DNA of 64,000 nt from Peribacillus sp. FSL E2-0218 (GCF_037992945.1 NZ_CP150304.1:4281501-4345500); one strand, 5' to 3'. Positions 33,044 through 42,108 are shown, counted from the first letter of the stretch. The notes: generated by a model not told the origin, from the sequence alone. Program-made: numbers and translations.

Positions 33044-34246
33044 TCAGGCTAAATCTAGGAATGCTTCTTTTCTCTTTAATAAAGCGTAAATCCAATGAAG
33101 CAACTTATTCATACAGGCAACGATTGACACTTTGGCTGGTTTTCCTTCTGATTTTTTCTTATCATAGAAGGCTTTAAGCTTTTTGTTCCTTGAACTTCTT
33201 ATGCCACATAGTACGGCAAGATACAGAGAATGACGTAGTCTGCTCGAACCTCTTTTAGTAATACGATTAATGGTTGCCGTAAACTTACCCGATGAGTGAA
33301 CACTTGGATCTACTCCAGCGAAGGCAACTAGTTTTTTCGGGTGATTAAACCGATCGATTTCACCAATCTCAGAGATAATCGTGGCTGCGATTTTTTCTCC
33401 GATACCGGGAATCGATTGGATGATCTTATATTCTTCCAGTTCATTTGCCAGGGCCACTATACGATCTTCCAACTCAGAGAGGTGTCCCTGGTAATGAAAA
33501 AGCAACTCAATATACATACGAAGATTGATTACGTGACTTTGATACACGTTTATTTGAAATGGATTTCGAGACGCGGAGTCCATTATTTTTTTTGCTTTTT
33601 CCCATGCCCATTGACCCGATCGGCTAGGACAGAACTCTATAACACTCTCTGCTAGTTTACTTTCTCCGGCTGCTAATACCGCCTCTGAAGTGGGATATTC
33701 CTTTAATATCAATAAGGAAACCCTTGAATATAGATCCCCAAAAACCTTCCGGTATTCAGGAAACACTTGATCTAAAATGGTGTGAAACTGAAGTTTAGCT
33801 TCCACATACATATTCGTTACGATTTCCTGTTGTCTGGACAAATTCCGAAGGTCTAATAGCTGAATTCCTCTAACTTTATGAGGTTCTAAATCCTCTTTGT
33901 AATACAGCACACACAACTGGTACGCATCGATAGCGTCCGTTTTTACCTTCCGTAAGCTGGACTTCTTTGCCTGATAAGAAATAATCGGATTTAGTAAGAT
34001 ATATGGAATCCCTTGTTCCTCCAGGTATTGAATAACAGGAGAATGGTAATGCCCTGTAGATTCTAAAATGACCATAGGCATCTGCCCTGTCACCTCTTCA
34101 ATTTCTTTTAGAAATTCTAAAAAATGATCTAACTCCTCTTTGATATGCTTCATTGAAAAGCTCTTCCCATACGGTTTAGATTGATCTAAAAATGCCTGAA
34201 CTTGGCTCTCTCCTTTTGCCACATCCAGACCAACAACTGGATTCAT
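33044..34246 (-). CDS. IS110-family DEDD recombinase, copy 2
   Basis: 400 residues, identical to copy 1 except that Met in the segment KEMEEVTGQ (residue 50) is Ile. All DEDD and C-terminal Ser motifs are intact, so the enzyme should be active. Confidence 0.95.
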   Translation of the reverse strand: MNPVVGLDVAKGESQVQAFLDQSKPYGKSFSMKHIKEELDHFLEFLKEIEEVTGQMPMVILESTGHYHSPVIQYLEEQGIPYILLNPIISYQAKKSSLRKVKTDAIDAYQLCVLYYKEDLEPHKVRGIQLLDLRNLSRQQEIVTNMYVEAKLQFHTILDQVFPEYRKVFGDLYSRVSLLILKEYPTSEAVLAAGESKLAESVIEFCPSRSGQWAWEKAKKIMDSASRNPFQINVYQSHVINLRMYIELLFHYQGHLSELEDRIVALANELEEYKIIQSIPGIGEKIAATIISEIGEIDRFNHPKKLVAFAGVDPSVHSSGKFTATINRITKRGSSRLRHSLYLAVLCGIRSSRNKKLKAFYDKKKSEGKPAKVSIVACMNKLLHWIYALLKRKEAFLDLA

Positions 34247-34260
34247 TGTTTTTTCCTCCT

Positions 34261-34425
34261 CTACTTACTAACCAGTACCCCTAGTCCTCTCCATGTAGTG
34301 TCATAGCTTCGCTTGTTATACGAGATCTGCGTCCCAACCAGCCTCAAACATGTTTCTACAAGTAGGGGGCGGACAGTTTAGTTCACGGGATCAAGTCCCA
34401 CGCACCCGTACGTCCTACCCTGGCT
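34261..34425 (-). ncRNA. Putative bridge RNA of IS110 copy 2
   Basis: Same sequence as in copy 1. The target guide ACGGGTGCGT is the minus-strand reading of 34400-34409. At this insertion the second guide pairs with only CTAA of the target (AGCTAA rather than GAACTAA). Confidence 0.72.
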
Positions 34426-34515
34426 ACTGATATAATAGATTCTATTAAAAAAAGGTCAACCAGTAATTTTTACTGGTCGACCTTATAATACGAACGCACC
34501 CGTTAGTTCCACAAC

Positions 34516-35190
34516 TCATAAATCGGCAGGTTGAAATTCAATTGATTTTGCTTGATACATTTTGTCTAGAAATTCATAAACAATAACAATTTCACCAATA
34601 TAGCCAGCTGGAGAAATTTGACCTGGGATTTTAGCAATTAGTTGATTATCTTTTACTTCATAATCAATAATACTGCCAAAACCTATATCCTCAAATAAGT
34701 TTGAAGGTCGTATTTTTAAAGGTGTTATATCTACAATAGATACCTTATCACCCAAACTGACTTCTGCTTTTTGAGTCGATAATTTTGTTTTTACATTTTT
34801 ATAAATAATTGCAATAGGATTTTCAACAAGCACGTCAATCAATCCATTAGTATTTTTATAAACATAAACTTCTTCTTCTAAAACACCAGTACCATAACCT
34901 TTCGTCAAGATTATGATTAACTCTTTCTTTTCATCTTTGTTAATGTCTTCATAAAATATTTTTGGGGCGTAGGAAGGGTTGGTATCGTTTATCCAATAAG
35001 GTCTTGAGTAAACCTTTCCCTTGAAATCAATTTTAAAATCTCGATATAGACTACCCATCTTTTTTGCATAGACAGTTATATTATCTTTATCAGATTTTGC
35101 TATGACAGTATTTCCAGGAATTGTTGCTCCTGCTTTATTAGGGACTATAACAAGAAGAAATGCCATTATAAAAATAATGTATCTTTTCAT
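34516..35190 (-). CDS. Secreted hypothetical protein
   Basis: 224 residues with a signal peptide, MKRYIIFIMAFLLVIVPNKA, cleaved near AGA. A single FG-GAP-like loop, FYEDINKDEKKELIII, links it to the kind of protein at 31918. The remainder is beta-rich (VYVYKNTNGLIDVLVENPIA). GAGGTG precedes the ATG. Function unknown; likely exported to the wall. It lies between IS110 copies 2 and 3. Confidence 0.68.
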   Translation of the reverse strand: MKRYIIFIMAFLLVIVPNKAGATIPGNTVIAKSDKDNITVYAKKMGSLYRDFKIDFKGKVYSRPYWINDTNPSYAPKIFYEDINKDEKKELIIILTKGYGTGVLEEEVYVYKNTNGLIDVLVENPIAIIYKNVKTKLSTQKAEVSLGDKVSIVDITPLKIRPSNLFEDIGFGSIIDYEVKDNQLIAKIPGQISPAGYIGEIVIVYEFLDKMYQAKSIEFQPADL

Positions 35191-35235
35191 TAGTTTAACA
35201 CCTCATTTTAGTGTTCCCTAAGATGTATTCTTATT

Positions 35236-35318
35236 CAACTAAACTGCCCCTTTAGTTCCATAAGAAAAAGAGACCTTATAGACAGCTCCTATCATAAGCT
35301 AACGTACCCTTTAGTTCT
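35236..35318 (-). repeat. Cassette repeat, full length
   Basis: TCAACTAAACTGCCCCTTTAG, hairpin GAGACCTTATAGACAGCTC (imperfect), CTAACGTACCCTTTAGTTC. Both outer boxes have drifted together (AACTAAA with TTTAGTT), a second compensated pair. Confidence 0.9.
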
Positions 35319-35335
35319 TTAAGAACGCTCTCTTT

Positions 35336-35980
35336 TTATATCAAAGGTACGACACGCCAGGAATTTTCAATTGTGAATTGTTCTCCTATAATTCCTTTAA
35401 GATCCAACTCCGTTTTTGCCTGACTTTTCAAAGCAGAAAAGGATGAATTTATATAATTCTTATGTGCTTCTTCACTTAACCACCCAGTGAGTACAAGGAA
35501 GCGTTTATCATCTTTAACAGAAGAACCAAACTCCCCACCAAGCATTTTTTCAGTCTTTTTCATACCTGGGTTCCAAACTTTGCTTTGTGTTTCTATAAAA
35601 TGAGAAGCCCTTCCCTCCTTTACATTAGAAAGTGCAGTTCGAATAAAATTACTTTCTCTTAATATCGATAATATGTCTTTTTCAATTCCCTGAATATTAA
35701 AGACCTCTTCAAATAATTCAACCTCAATTGATGTATATGTACTTGACTGATTAGTGTTTAAAAATATACTGTCGTGAACATTATTCATAAAATAAGCATA
35801 AACTTCTTTATTTTCCCAGAAGGAAAATACACAAGCAGTAGATTTATTTTTTTTACTCCATCCACCAACTTGTCCTAAGAATCCGTTGATGGTGTTTAAA
35901 GGTTGCCATTGTTCTTGTAATTTTGAGAATAAATCTATTTTATCTTTTTTTACCTGACAAGAAATCCTTTTAATAATCAT
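35336..35980 (-). CDS. DUF4937 (YdbC-like) protein
   Basis: 214 residues made of an N-terminal ABM-like ferredoxin fold (MIIKRISCQVKKDKIDLFSK, GFLGQVGGWS, ACVFSFWENKEVYAYFMNNV) and a second related half, ASHFIETQSKVWNPGMKKTE and FLVLTGWLSEEAHKNYINSS. This is the DUF4937/YdbC arrangement of Bacillus. Function unknown; related folds are heme-degrading or small monooxygenases. AAGGGGG lies upstream of the ATG. Confidence 0.72.
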   Translation of the reverse strand: MIIKRISCQVKKDKIDLFSKLQEQWQPLNTINGFLGQVGGWSKKNKSTACVFSFWENKEVYAYFMNNVHDSIFLNTNQSSTYTSIEVELFEEVFNIQGIEKDILSILRESNFIRTALSNVKEGRASHFIETQSKVWNPGMKKTEKMLGGEFGSSVKDDKRFLVLTGWLSEEAHKNYINSSFSALKSQAKTELDLKGIIGEQFTIENSWRVVPLI

Positions 35981-36240
35981 GATTAAGTGTCCCCCTTAAT
36001 TTTCAACTTTACCATTATCTTCTATCGGGGTGACTACTTATGCAACTAATCTGCCCCTTTAGTTCCATAAGAAAGAGCTGCCTTAAAGACAGCTCCGATC
36101 TTCAGCTAAACCAGCTAATAGGAAGTCAATATTTTTCTCTAAAATTTTCATTTCCCTTATGATATACTATTTTTGTTCATGACAAATAACCCTCCAAAAC
36201 CCTTTTGGAAGGATTTTTCTCTGTTTCACAAAATCGTTAA

Positions 36241-37443
36241 TCAGGCTAAATCTAGGAATGCTTCTTTTCTCTTTAATAAAGCGTAAATCCAATGAAGCAA
36301 CTTATTCATACAGGCAACGATTGACACTTTGGCTGGTTTTCCTTCTGATTTTTTCTTATCATAGAAGGCTTTAAGCTTTTTGTTCCTTGAACTTCTTATG
36401 CCACATAGTACGGCAAGATACAGAGAATGACGTAGTCTGCTCGAACCTCTTTTAGTAATACGATTAATGGTTGCCGTAAACTTACCCGATGAGTGAACAC
36501 TTGGATCTACTCCAGCGAAGGCAACTAGTTTTTTCGGGTGATTAAACCGATCGATTTCACCAATCTCAGAGATAATCGTGGCTGCGATTTTTTCTCCGAT
36601 ACCGGGAATCGATTGGATGATCTTATATTCTTCCAGTTCATTTGCCAGGGCCACTATACGATCTTCCAACTCAGAGAGGTGTCCCTGGTAATGAAAAAGC
36701 AACTCAATATACATACGAAGATTGATTACGTGACTTTGATACACGTTTATTTGAAATGGATTTCGAGACGCGGAGTCCATTATTTTTTTTGCTTTTTCCC
36801 ATGCCCATTGACCCGATCGGCTAGGACAGAACTCTATAACACTCTCTGCTAGTTTACTTTCTCCGGCTGCTAATACCGCCTCTGAAGTGGGATATTCCTT
36901 TAATATCAATAAGGAAACCCTTGAATATAGATCCCCAAAAACCTTCCGGTATTCAGGAAACACTTGATCTAAAATGGTGTGAAACTGAAGTTTAGCTTCC
37001 ACATACATATTCGTTACGATTTCCTGTTGTCTGGACAAATTCCGAAGGTCTAATAGCTGAATTCCTCTAACTTTATGAGGTTCTAAATCCTCTTTGTAAT
37101 ACAGCACACACAACTGGTACGCATCGATAGCGTCCGTTTTTACCTTCCGTAAGCTGGACTTCTTTGCCTGATAAGAAATAATCGGATTTAGTAAGATATA
37201 TGGAATCCCTTGTTCCTCCAGGTATTGAATAACAGGAGAATGGTAATGCCCTGTAGATTCTAAAATGACCATAGGCATCTGCCCTGTCACCTCTTCCATT
37301 TCTTTTAGAAATTCTAAAAAATGATCTAACTCCTCTTTGATATGCTTCATTGAAAAGCTCTTCCCATACGGTTTAGATTGATCTAAAAATGCCTGAACTT
37401 GGCTCTCTCCTTTTGCCACATCCAGACCAACAACTGGATTCAT
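36241..37443 (-). CDS. IS110-family DEDD recombinase, copy 3
   Basis: 400 residues, identical in sequence to copy 1; intact DEDD and Transposase_20 domains. Confidence 0.95.
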   Translation of the reverse strand: MNPVVGLDVAKGESQVQAFLDQSKPYGKSFSMKHIKEELDHFLEFLKEMEEVTGQMPMVILESTGHYHSPVIQYLEEQGIPYILLNPIISYQAKKSSLRKVKTDAIDAYQLCVLYYKEDLEPHKVRGIQLLDLRNLSRQQEIVTNMYVEAKLQFHTILDQVFPEYRKVFGDLYSRVSLLILKEYPTSEAVLAAGESKLAESVIEFCPSRSGQWAWEKAKKIMDSASRNPFQINVYQSHVINLRMYIELLFHYQGHLSELEDRIVALANELEEYKIIQSIPGIGEKIAATIISEIGEIDRFNHPKKLVAFAGVDPSVHSSGKFTATINRITKRGSSRLRHSLYLAVLCGIRSSRNKKLKAFYDKKKSEGKPAKVSIVACMNKLLHWIYALLKRKEAFLDLA

Positions 37444-37457
37444 TGTTTTTTCCTCCT

Positions 37458-37622
37458 CTACTTACTAACCAGTACCCCTAGTCCTCTCCATGTAGTGTCA
37501 TAGCTTCGCTTGTTATACGAGATCTGCGTCCCAACCAGCCTCAAACATGTTTCTACAAGTAGGGGGCGGACAGTTTAGTTCACGGGATCAAGTCCCACGC
37601 ACCCGTACGTCCTACCCTGGCT
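37458..37622 (-). ncRNA. Putative bridge RNA of IS110 copy 3
   Basis: Same sequence, guides and upstream hairpin/promoter as copy 1. Confidence 0.72.
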
Positions 37623-37819
37623 ACTGATATAATAGATTCTATTAAAAAAAGGTCAACCAGTAATTTTTACTGGTCGACCTTATAATACGAACGCACCCGT
37701 TAGTTTAAGTACAATTCTTCACAAACTCATATTCCTCCACAAAACTGACCTGCAGCTTAACAGGAAAAGGCGATTTCTCAATTAATTTCTATTTGGATTA
37801 TTTATTTGAATGTGAGGAA

Positions 37820-37900
37820 AGACCCCGCCCCATAAGTTACATAAAGAAAAACCTGTCATCAAGACAGCTCCGATCTGCAGCTAACGCATCCGCTAGTTCA
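37820..37900 (-). repeat. Cassette repeat, full length, eroded left box
   Basis: AGACCCCGCCCCATAAGTTAC, hairpin ACCTGTCATCAAGACAGCTC, CTAACGCATCCGCTAGTTC. Confidence 0.8.
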
Positions 37901-37979
37901 TTAAGGCTTATCGCAGAGTTAATAAACTGTACGGGAAATCTGTTAGATAATACATATATTAAGCAAAGTGCTCATAATT

Positions 37980-38615
37980 TTAGGTTTGTTTTTCAAAAGC
38001 AAGTTTAAAACCAAAGCCTAATAAAACAAATCCAGTGGCTCCTTGTAAAACTTTTTGTACAGAAGGTTTTCTTATCCAATATTTCAGGTAATTTATTAAA
38101 TAAACACAAGTTAGATACCATATAAGGTTTAAAAATGCATAGGAGCATCCCATCACTAATAATTGAGTAAAATGGCCTTCTCCTGGTTTAACAAATTGGG
38201 GTAAGAATGTAAAGAAAAATACGGCGACTTTTGGGTTGGAGACGCAGGTTATAAAACCTTGGAAAAAGCAACTGTTTCTTTTTGAGTTACTTTTTATTTG
38301 TGATTTTTGACCTTCTACTTTAAGTTCGCTCGGCTTCCGTAAGGAAAGTAAAGATTTAACACCAAGGTAGATTAAATATACGGCACCAGCATACTTGAAT
38401 ATTGAAAAGACATAAGCCGATTGAAGGATGATTGCTGACAACCCAAATACTGCTGCCAAGATATGGAGGATTAGCCCAGAGAATGACCCAAAAACGGTCT
38501 TGACCCCGCCTTTTTTACCAAGAGAGATTGTGTTTTGAATAAGAACTCCTGCATTTGGACCTGGCATTATAATAAGTAAAAAAGACATCATTAAAAATAA
38601 TAGATAATTTTCCAA
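37980..38615 (-). CDS. LysE/RhtB-family amino-acid exporter
   Basis: 211 residues with about six helices. The family signature near the N terminus is FLLIIMPGPNAGVLIQNTIS, and CVSNPKVAVFFFTFLPQFV is the second conserved block. It exports amino acids or derivatives such as homoserine lactone or threonine in characterised relatives. TTG start with AAAGGAGG 7 nt upstream. It is convergent with nothing and probably monocistronic; the terminator between it and the next gene belongs to the tetR-type gene. Confidence 0.88.
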   Translation of the reverse strand: MENYLLFLMMSFLLIIMPGPNAGVLIQNTISLGKKGGVKTVFGSFSGLILHILAAVFGLSAIILQSAYVFSIFKYAGAVYLIYLGVKSLLSLRKPSELKVEGQKSQIKSNSKRNSCFFQGFITCVSNPKVAVFFFTFLPQFVKPGEGHFTQLLVMGCSYAFLNLIWYLTCVYLINYLKYWIRKPSVQKVLQGATGFVLLGFGFKLAFEKQT

Positions 38616-38810
38616 TTCATATCCTCCTTTTTTAATTTGGTTTAATGATGACCAATAATATCAAGGATCCAGCATAAAGAATACTTGAGCTGTCTTTTAG
38701 GGCACCTTTTTCTTAATGGACTAATTGAATTATTCTCATTTACAATCACCCCAGTTTGAAATATCTCTATTTTACCATTAATTATCAGAAAACTATGTAT
38801 AAGATACAAA

Positions 38811-38842
38811 AAAAGGAACCTCTAGGGAGATTCCTAAATTAA
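38811..38842 (-). terminator. Terminator of the second TetR gene
   Basis: AGGAATCTC and GAGGTTCCT (minus strand) followed by seven T. Confidence 0.7.
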
Positions 38843-38936
38843 TCATCTTTACGGCTGAATTATTAATATTTCCCAATAGCCGTAAGCAGCCCTCGGATTT
38901 GGGGGTTTGTGCCGATTTACCTGACTTTTTCTCCTT

Positions 38937-39494
38937 TTAAAATAATGAAAATAATCGTTCGATGTTCTCTTCAAAGTTTTGTTGAATATTTACTTTTTTC
39001 GGTGCAATTCCATTATTCATGAGTTGCAAATGTCCAAGTACGTAACTAAGAAACATTTGTACATTTTGCTCAATCATTGATTCATCTTTTGTAATGGGTT
39101 TAATAATTTCAACTAATATGTTATGCAGCTTTTCCATTTGCTGTGAAACTGCATCGGTATCACTGAATTCAGCAAGTCCGCCAACCATATCTGGAAATGT
39201 GAGTCTGGATTGTGAATATGAAATCACGCAGAACGCGAATTTACGTAACGCGTCTTTACCTGAGTACGCTAATAATTCATGGTAAATCAATTCGACCAAG
39301 CCTTTTAGGTAGATGGCTACAACTCCACTTTTTAAATCCTCCAGATTACTTACATATCGATACATCGATTGCGGCTGAATGGATAATGAACGGGCTAACC
39401 CATTATAGGTCAGTTTATTAAATCCCATTTCGCTACTGATTTTCAAACCTTCTTCTAGCACAATTTCTCTTGATAAACTAATTCGCTTTGTCAT
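38937..39494 (-). CDS. TetR-family regulator
   Basis: 185 residues. HTH: GFNKLTYNGLARSLSIQPQS followed by MYRYVSNLEDL. The C-terminal domain is of the TetR_C_33/WHG kind (FPDMVGGLAEFSDTDAVSQQ). It is divergent from an alpha/beta hydrolase and amidohydrolase operon, with inverted repeats in the shared 110-bp region, so it very likely represses that operon. AAGGATGG precedes the ATG. Confidence 0.87.
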   Translation of the reverse strand: MTKRISLSREIVLEEGLKISSEMGFNKLTYNGLARSLSIQPQSMYRYVSNLEDLKSGVVAIYLKGLVELIYHELLAYSGKDALRKFAFCVISYSQSRLTFPDMVGGLAEFSDTDAVSQQMEKLHNILVEIIKPITKDESMIEQNVQMFLSYVLGHLQLMNNGIAPKKVNIQQNFEENIERLFSLF

Positions 39495-39525
39495 AATTCC
39501 ATCCTTCTTTATGTTTGTCGCTTGA

Positions 39526-39566
39526 CTAACTCATACCATGAGTATATAGTTGGTGACATGAGTTAG
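39526..39566. promoter_or_regulatory. TetR-type operators in the divergent region
   Basis: CTAACTCAT (39526-39534) and ATGAGTTAG (39558-39566) are inverted arms; the inner ACTCAT-acc-ATGAGT forms a second palindrome. They cover the likely promoters of both flanking genes. Confidence 0.65.
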
Positions 39567-39605
39567 CAAGGAGTTTTAAATATATTTTTAAAGGAGCGAT
39601 TTGCA

Positions 39606-40439
39606 ATGAGTATTCTACAGGTTAATGGTGCCAATTTATATTATGAAAAAATTGGTCAAGGTCCTGTTATCATCTTGATTCCAGGAGCTAATGGCACTGG
39701 AGATATTTATGCCAAAACAGCTGGTCTTTTACAAGAACAGTATACGGTTGTAACTTATGACCGCCGCGGCTATGGACAGAGTGAATTAACTACACCATTG
39801 CCGAAAGATGCCCAGAATCCACACAGCACTTACCGTCTTGAAACCGACGCTAATGATGTAGCTGCATTAGCAAAACACCTTACTGATGACCCGATATATA
39901 TTTTGGGCAGCAGTTCCGGTGCAATTGTCGCTATGGAAACCTTGCAAGACTATCCTGGCATTGTAAAAAAAGTCGCTTTCCACGAACCGCCAATCAACTC
40001 ATTTTTGCCTGATTCATCGGATTGGGCAGCCATGAATGAAAAAATAGTTGAAACTTTCCAGACAGAGGGAATGGCGGCAGCCATGAAACTATTCGGCGAA
40101 GCGCTGCATATCGCTCCTATGGATGCCAAAATGATGGCTAAACCAGCTGTTTCGCTCGAAAATATAGATAACCCCGTTGTTAAAGGAATGGCCGATTGGT
40201 TCAAATATGAAATTCTCCAATACACCAGTCGTAAAATTGATTTAAACAAAATGGCAGAGCAAAAAGAAAAAATCATCTTATTTAATGGAACGGATTCAGT
40301 GGGTTCATTCCCTCAAGATGTTGTCAGAGACTTGTCCGAGAAGTTTGATTTACCTATTCACTCCATTGCTGGCGCTCATTTAGGCTATGCACAAAAGCCC
40401 CAGGAATTTGCTCAAACTGTAAAAGAAGTATTTGTTTAA
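39606..40439 (+). CDS. Alpha/beta hydrolase
   Basis: 277 residues. The nucleophile elbow is ILGSSSGAIVAME (Ser), the oxyanion loop lies near LIPGANGTGDIYA, and the catalytic His is in AGAHLGYAQKP. TYDRRGYGQSE is the typical strand-4 motif. It hydrolyses an ester, lactone or similar bond; the substrate is unknown. AAAGGAG lies 9 nt before the ATG. The next gene starts 20 bp later, so the two form an operon under the divergent TetR. Confidence 0.88.
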   Translation: MSILQVNGANLYYEKIGQGPVIILIPGANGTGDIYAKTAGLLQEQYTVVTYDRRGYGQSELTTPLPKDAQNPHSTYRLETDANDVAALAKHLTDDPIYILGSSSGAIVAMETLQDYPGIVKKVAFHEPPINSFLPDSSDWAAMNEKIVETFQTEGMAAAMKLFGEALHIAPMDAKMMAKPAVSLENIDNPVVKGMADWFKYEILQYTSRKIDLNKMAEQKEKIILFNGTDSVGSFPQDVVRDLSEKFDLPIHSIAGAHLGYAQKPQEFAQTVKEVFV

Positions 40440-40459
40440 CGTAGAAAGGGATGAAATAG

Positions 40460-41407
40460 ATGAACTATTCTAAAATTGATTTCCATGCTCATTATCTTTC
40501 TCCCGGGTATAAACATTTTTTAAAAACGCAATTCAATGATATGGGGGATGGAGTAAAAACTCCAGAATATTCAATTGATTTGACGCTGGAAACTATGGAT
40601 AAAACAAACATAGATTATTCGGTGATTTCAATTTCGTCACCACACATTAATACGGGAGAAATGAACAGTACGATCGAGTTAGCCGCAGAGGTCAATAACT
40701 ATGCGGCTGAACAGCAGCGAAAATACCCCAAACAGATCGGCTTTTTGGCTTCTCTACCGCTTCCGCATATTGAAGCTAGTTTAGCGACGATCGAGCTAGC
40801 TCTAACCGAACAACATGCGACCGGTTTTACATTACCCACCAACTCCCGTGGGGTATACCTGGGTGACCCGCTTCTTGACCCCATTATGGAATCATTGAAT
40901 GAACATCATGCCATTGTGGCATTGCATCCCAATGAGCCTGGTAAGTATGACACAAAAATTGCGGGTCAAATTCCAACTCCAATTATGGAATTTTTCTTTG
41001 ATACGACACGCACTGTATTAAACATGTTGCAAAATGGGATTTTCGTCCGCTATCCCCATATTAAATTCATTATTCCACATGCTGGCGCAGTCCTCCCCAT
41101 TATTGCAAGTCGTGTGAAACTGGCGCAAGTGTTGAATCCAGATTTGACCGATGAACAAGTGGATATTATGGCTGTCATGCGCTCGCAATATTTCGACGTC
41201 GCGGGTATCGTTCTTCCCCAACAACTGCCAGCCTTGCTTGACTTAGTCGACCAGAATAAGCTGCTATACGCTTCCGACACACCGTACACACCAACCAAAT
41301 TTGTGATTAGTTTGGCTGAACAACTTGAACAAACGGGTATATTATCAGAAGCAATGAAGCAAAAAATGTTCAAAACCAATGCATATAGATTGCTGAATTT
41401 GGAGTAG
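40460..41407 (+). CDS. Amidohydrolase-family (ACMSD-like) metal enzyme
   Basis: 315 residues. Metal-ligand motifs of the amidohydrolase superfamily are IDFHAHYLSPG (H-x-H), VALHPNEPG (His), FIIPHAGAVLP (His) and LLYASDTPYTP (Asp). This spacing is that of aminocarboxymuconate-semialdehyde decarboxylase and 2-hydroxy-aromatic decarboxylases. With the upstream hydrolase it probably forms a short degradative or detoxifying pathway. AGAAAGGG precedes the ATG. Confidence 0.88.
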   Translation: MNYSKIDFHAHYLSPGYKHFLKTQFNDMGDGVKTPEYSIDLTLETMDKTNIDYSVISISSPHINTGEMNSTIELAAEVNNYAAEQQRKYPKQIGFLASLPLPHIEASLATIELALTEQHATGFTLPTNSRGVYLGDPLLDPIMESLNEHHAIVALHPNEPGKYDTKIAGQIPTPIMEFFFDTTRTVLNMLQNGIFVRYPHIKFIIPHAGAVLPIIASRVKLAQVLNPDLTDEQVDIMAVMRSQYFDVAGIVLPQQLPALLDLVDQNKLLYASDTPYTPTKFVISLAEQLEQTGILSEAMKQKMFKTNAYRLLNLE

Positions 41408-41537
41408 GTTATACCTATTGAATATACCTTTGCTTGTGACGGTTTTTCTATTTACCTCTCCCTTGAATTAGGATTTTTAATAAAAAAAGGGGATGTGTTT
41501 TGACTTCCAGCATCATCCCTTATAAGAAGACGATCCG

Positions 41538-41570
41538 TTTAAAAAGGCTGCCATATGGCAGCCTTTTTAT
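41538..41570 (+). terminator. Terminator after the hydrolase operon
   Basis: AAAAAGGCTGCC-atat-GGCAGCCTTTTTA, a bidirectional stem with T-runs. It also resembles the variable hairpin of the adjoining half repeat. Confidence 0.8.
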
Positions 41571-41675
41571 AGCGCTAACGCACCCATTTGTTCACAATCC
41601 TGCGCCTTTAGTTCCATAAAGAAGAAGCTGCCTTAAAGACAGCTCCGATCCTAAGCTAAAGCACCCGTTAGTTGA
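41571..41675 (-). repeat. Cassette repeat: right half followed directly by a full copy
   Basis: GCTAACGCACCCATTTGTTC (41573-41593) runs into CACAATCCTGCGCCTTTAG, hairpin AGCTGCCTTAAAGACAGCT and CTAAAGCACCCGTTAGTTG. This is an empty tandem junction with no gene between. Confidence 0.9.
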
Positions 41676-41682
41676 TTAAGGA

Positions 41683-42066
41683 TTAATTAAAAGATAAATA
41701 ATCTAATAATAATTTTCGAGCTTTTTCATTATTCATATACTCTTCATAAAATGTTGGATAATCCGCCACTTTTTCTTCTAAAAAACGATATTGATGAAAT
41801 ATATCAAAGAAAGATAAATGAAGCCATTCTAATTGACCTTGGGGAATTCTTTTTGAATTTCCTCTCAAGACATAGCTCAGGCTTCCTACAATATTCATCC
41901 AATATGTGTTTAAATCACCTGTCAGACAATCCTCCTTGGAAAGTTCCTTATTGAAATCTTCTTGTATTTTATCAGTATCTCTGTATGGAAAAGGGTTATA
42001 TAGACTTGCCTTTAAATTTTTCAATTCCTCATATATTTTCAATTTATCTATGTTAAACACCACCAA
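41683..42066 (-). CDS. YxiJ-like protein
   Basis: 127 residues. NPFPYRDTDKIQEDFN, CLTGDLNTYWMNIVGSLSYV and FFDIFHQYRFLEEKVADYPT match the YxiJ family of Bacillus, small soluble proteins often found downstream of LXG-type toxins. That makes an immunity role conceivable, but no toxin gene is next to it here. The start codon is uncertain: TTG at 42066 and GTG just after lack a strong ribosome site. Single gene between a full and a half repeat. Confidence 0.7.
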   Translation of the reverse strand: MVVFNIDKLKIYEELKNLKASLYNPFPYRDTDKIQEDFNKELSKEDCLTGDLNTYWMNIVGSLSYVLRGNSKRIPQGQLEWLHLSFFDIFHQYRFLEEKVADYPTFYEEYMNNEKARKLLLDYLSFN

Positions 42067-42108
42067 GTAAAAATGATTTTATTATATTTAATTTTACCAT
42101 TCTTTCTT

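Larger units (their letters stand above)
32911..34494 (-). mobile_element. IS110-family insertion sequence, copy 2
   Basis: Nearly identical to copy 1. Its left junction reads CAAGCTAAACCAGC, one A longer than in copy 1. The right junction, TAATACGAACGCACCCG, is the same. Inserted in the inner arm of a cassette repeat. Confidence 0.9.
32843..34509 (-). repeat. Cassette repeat split by IS110 copy 2
   Basis: Left part 32843-32912: GAACTAAACTGCCCCTTTAG, hairpin GGCCACC-aaat-GGCAGCC, then CAAGCTAA. Right part 34493-34509: AACGCACCCGTTAGTTC. The IS lies between. Confidence 0.9.
36108..37691 (-). mobile_element. IS110-family insertion sequence, copy 3
   Basis: Same element as copies 1 and 2, in the same orientation and at the same position of a repeat. 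The left junction CAGCTAAACCAGC is as in copy 2. Confidence 0.9.
36041..37706 (-). repeat. Cassette repeat split by IS110 copy 3
   Basis: Left part 36041-36110: TGCAACTAATCTGCCCCTTTAG, hairpin AGAGCTGCCTTAAAGACAGC, then TCTTCAGCTAA. Right part 37690-37706: AACGCACCCGTTAGTTT. Confidence 0.92.
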
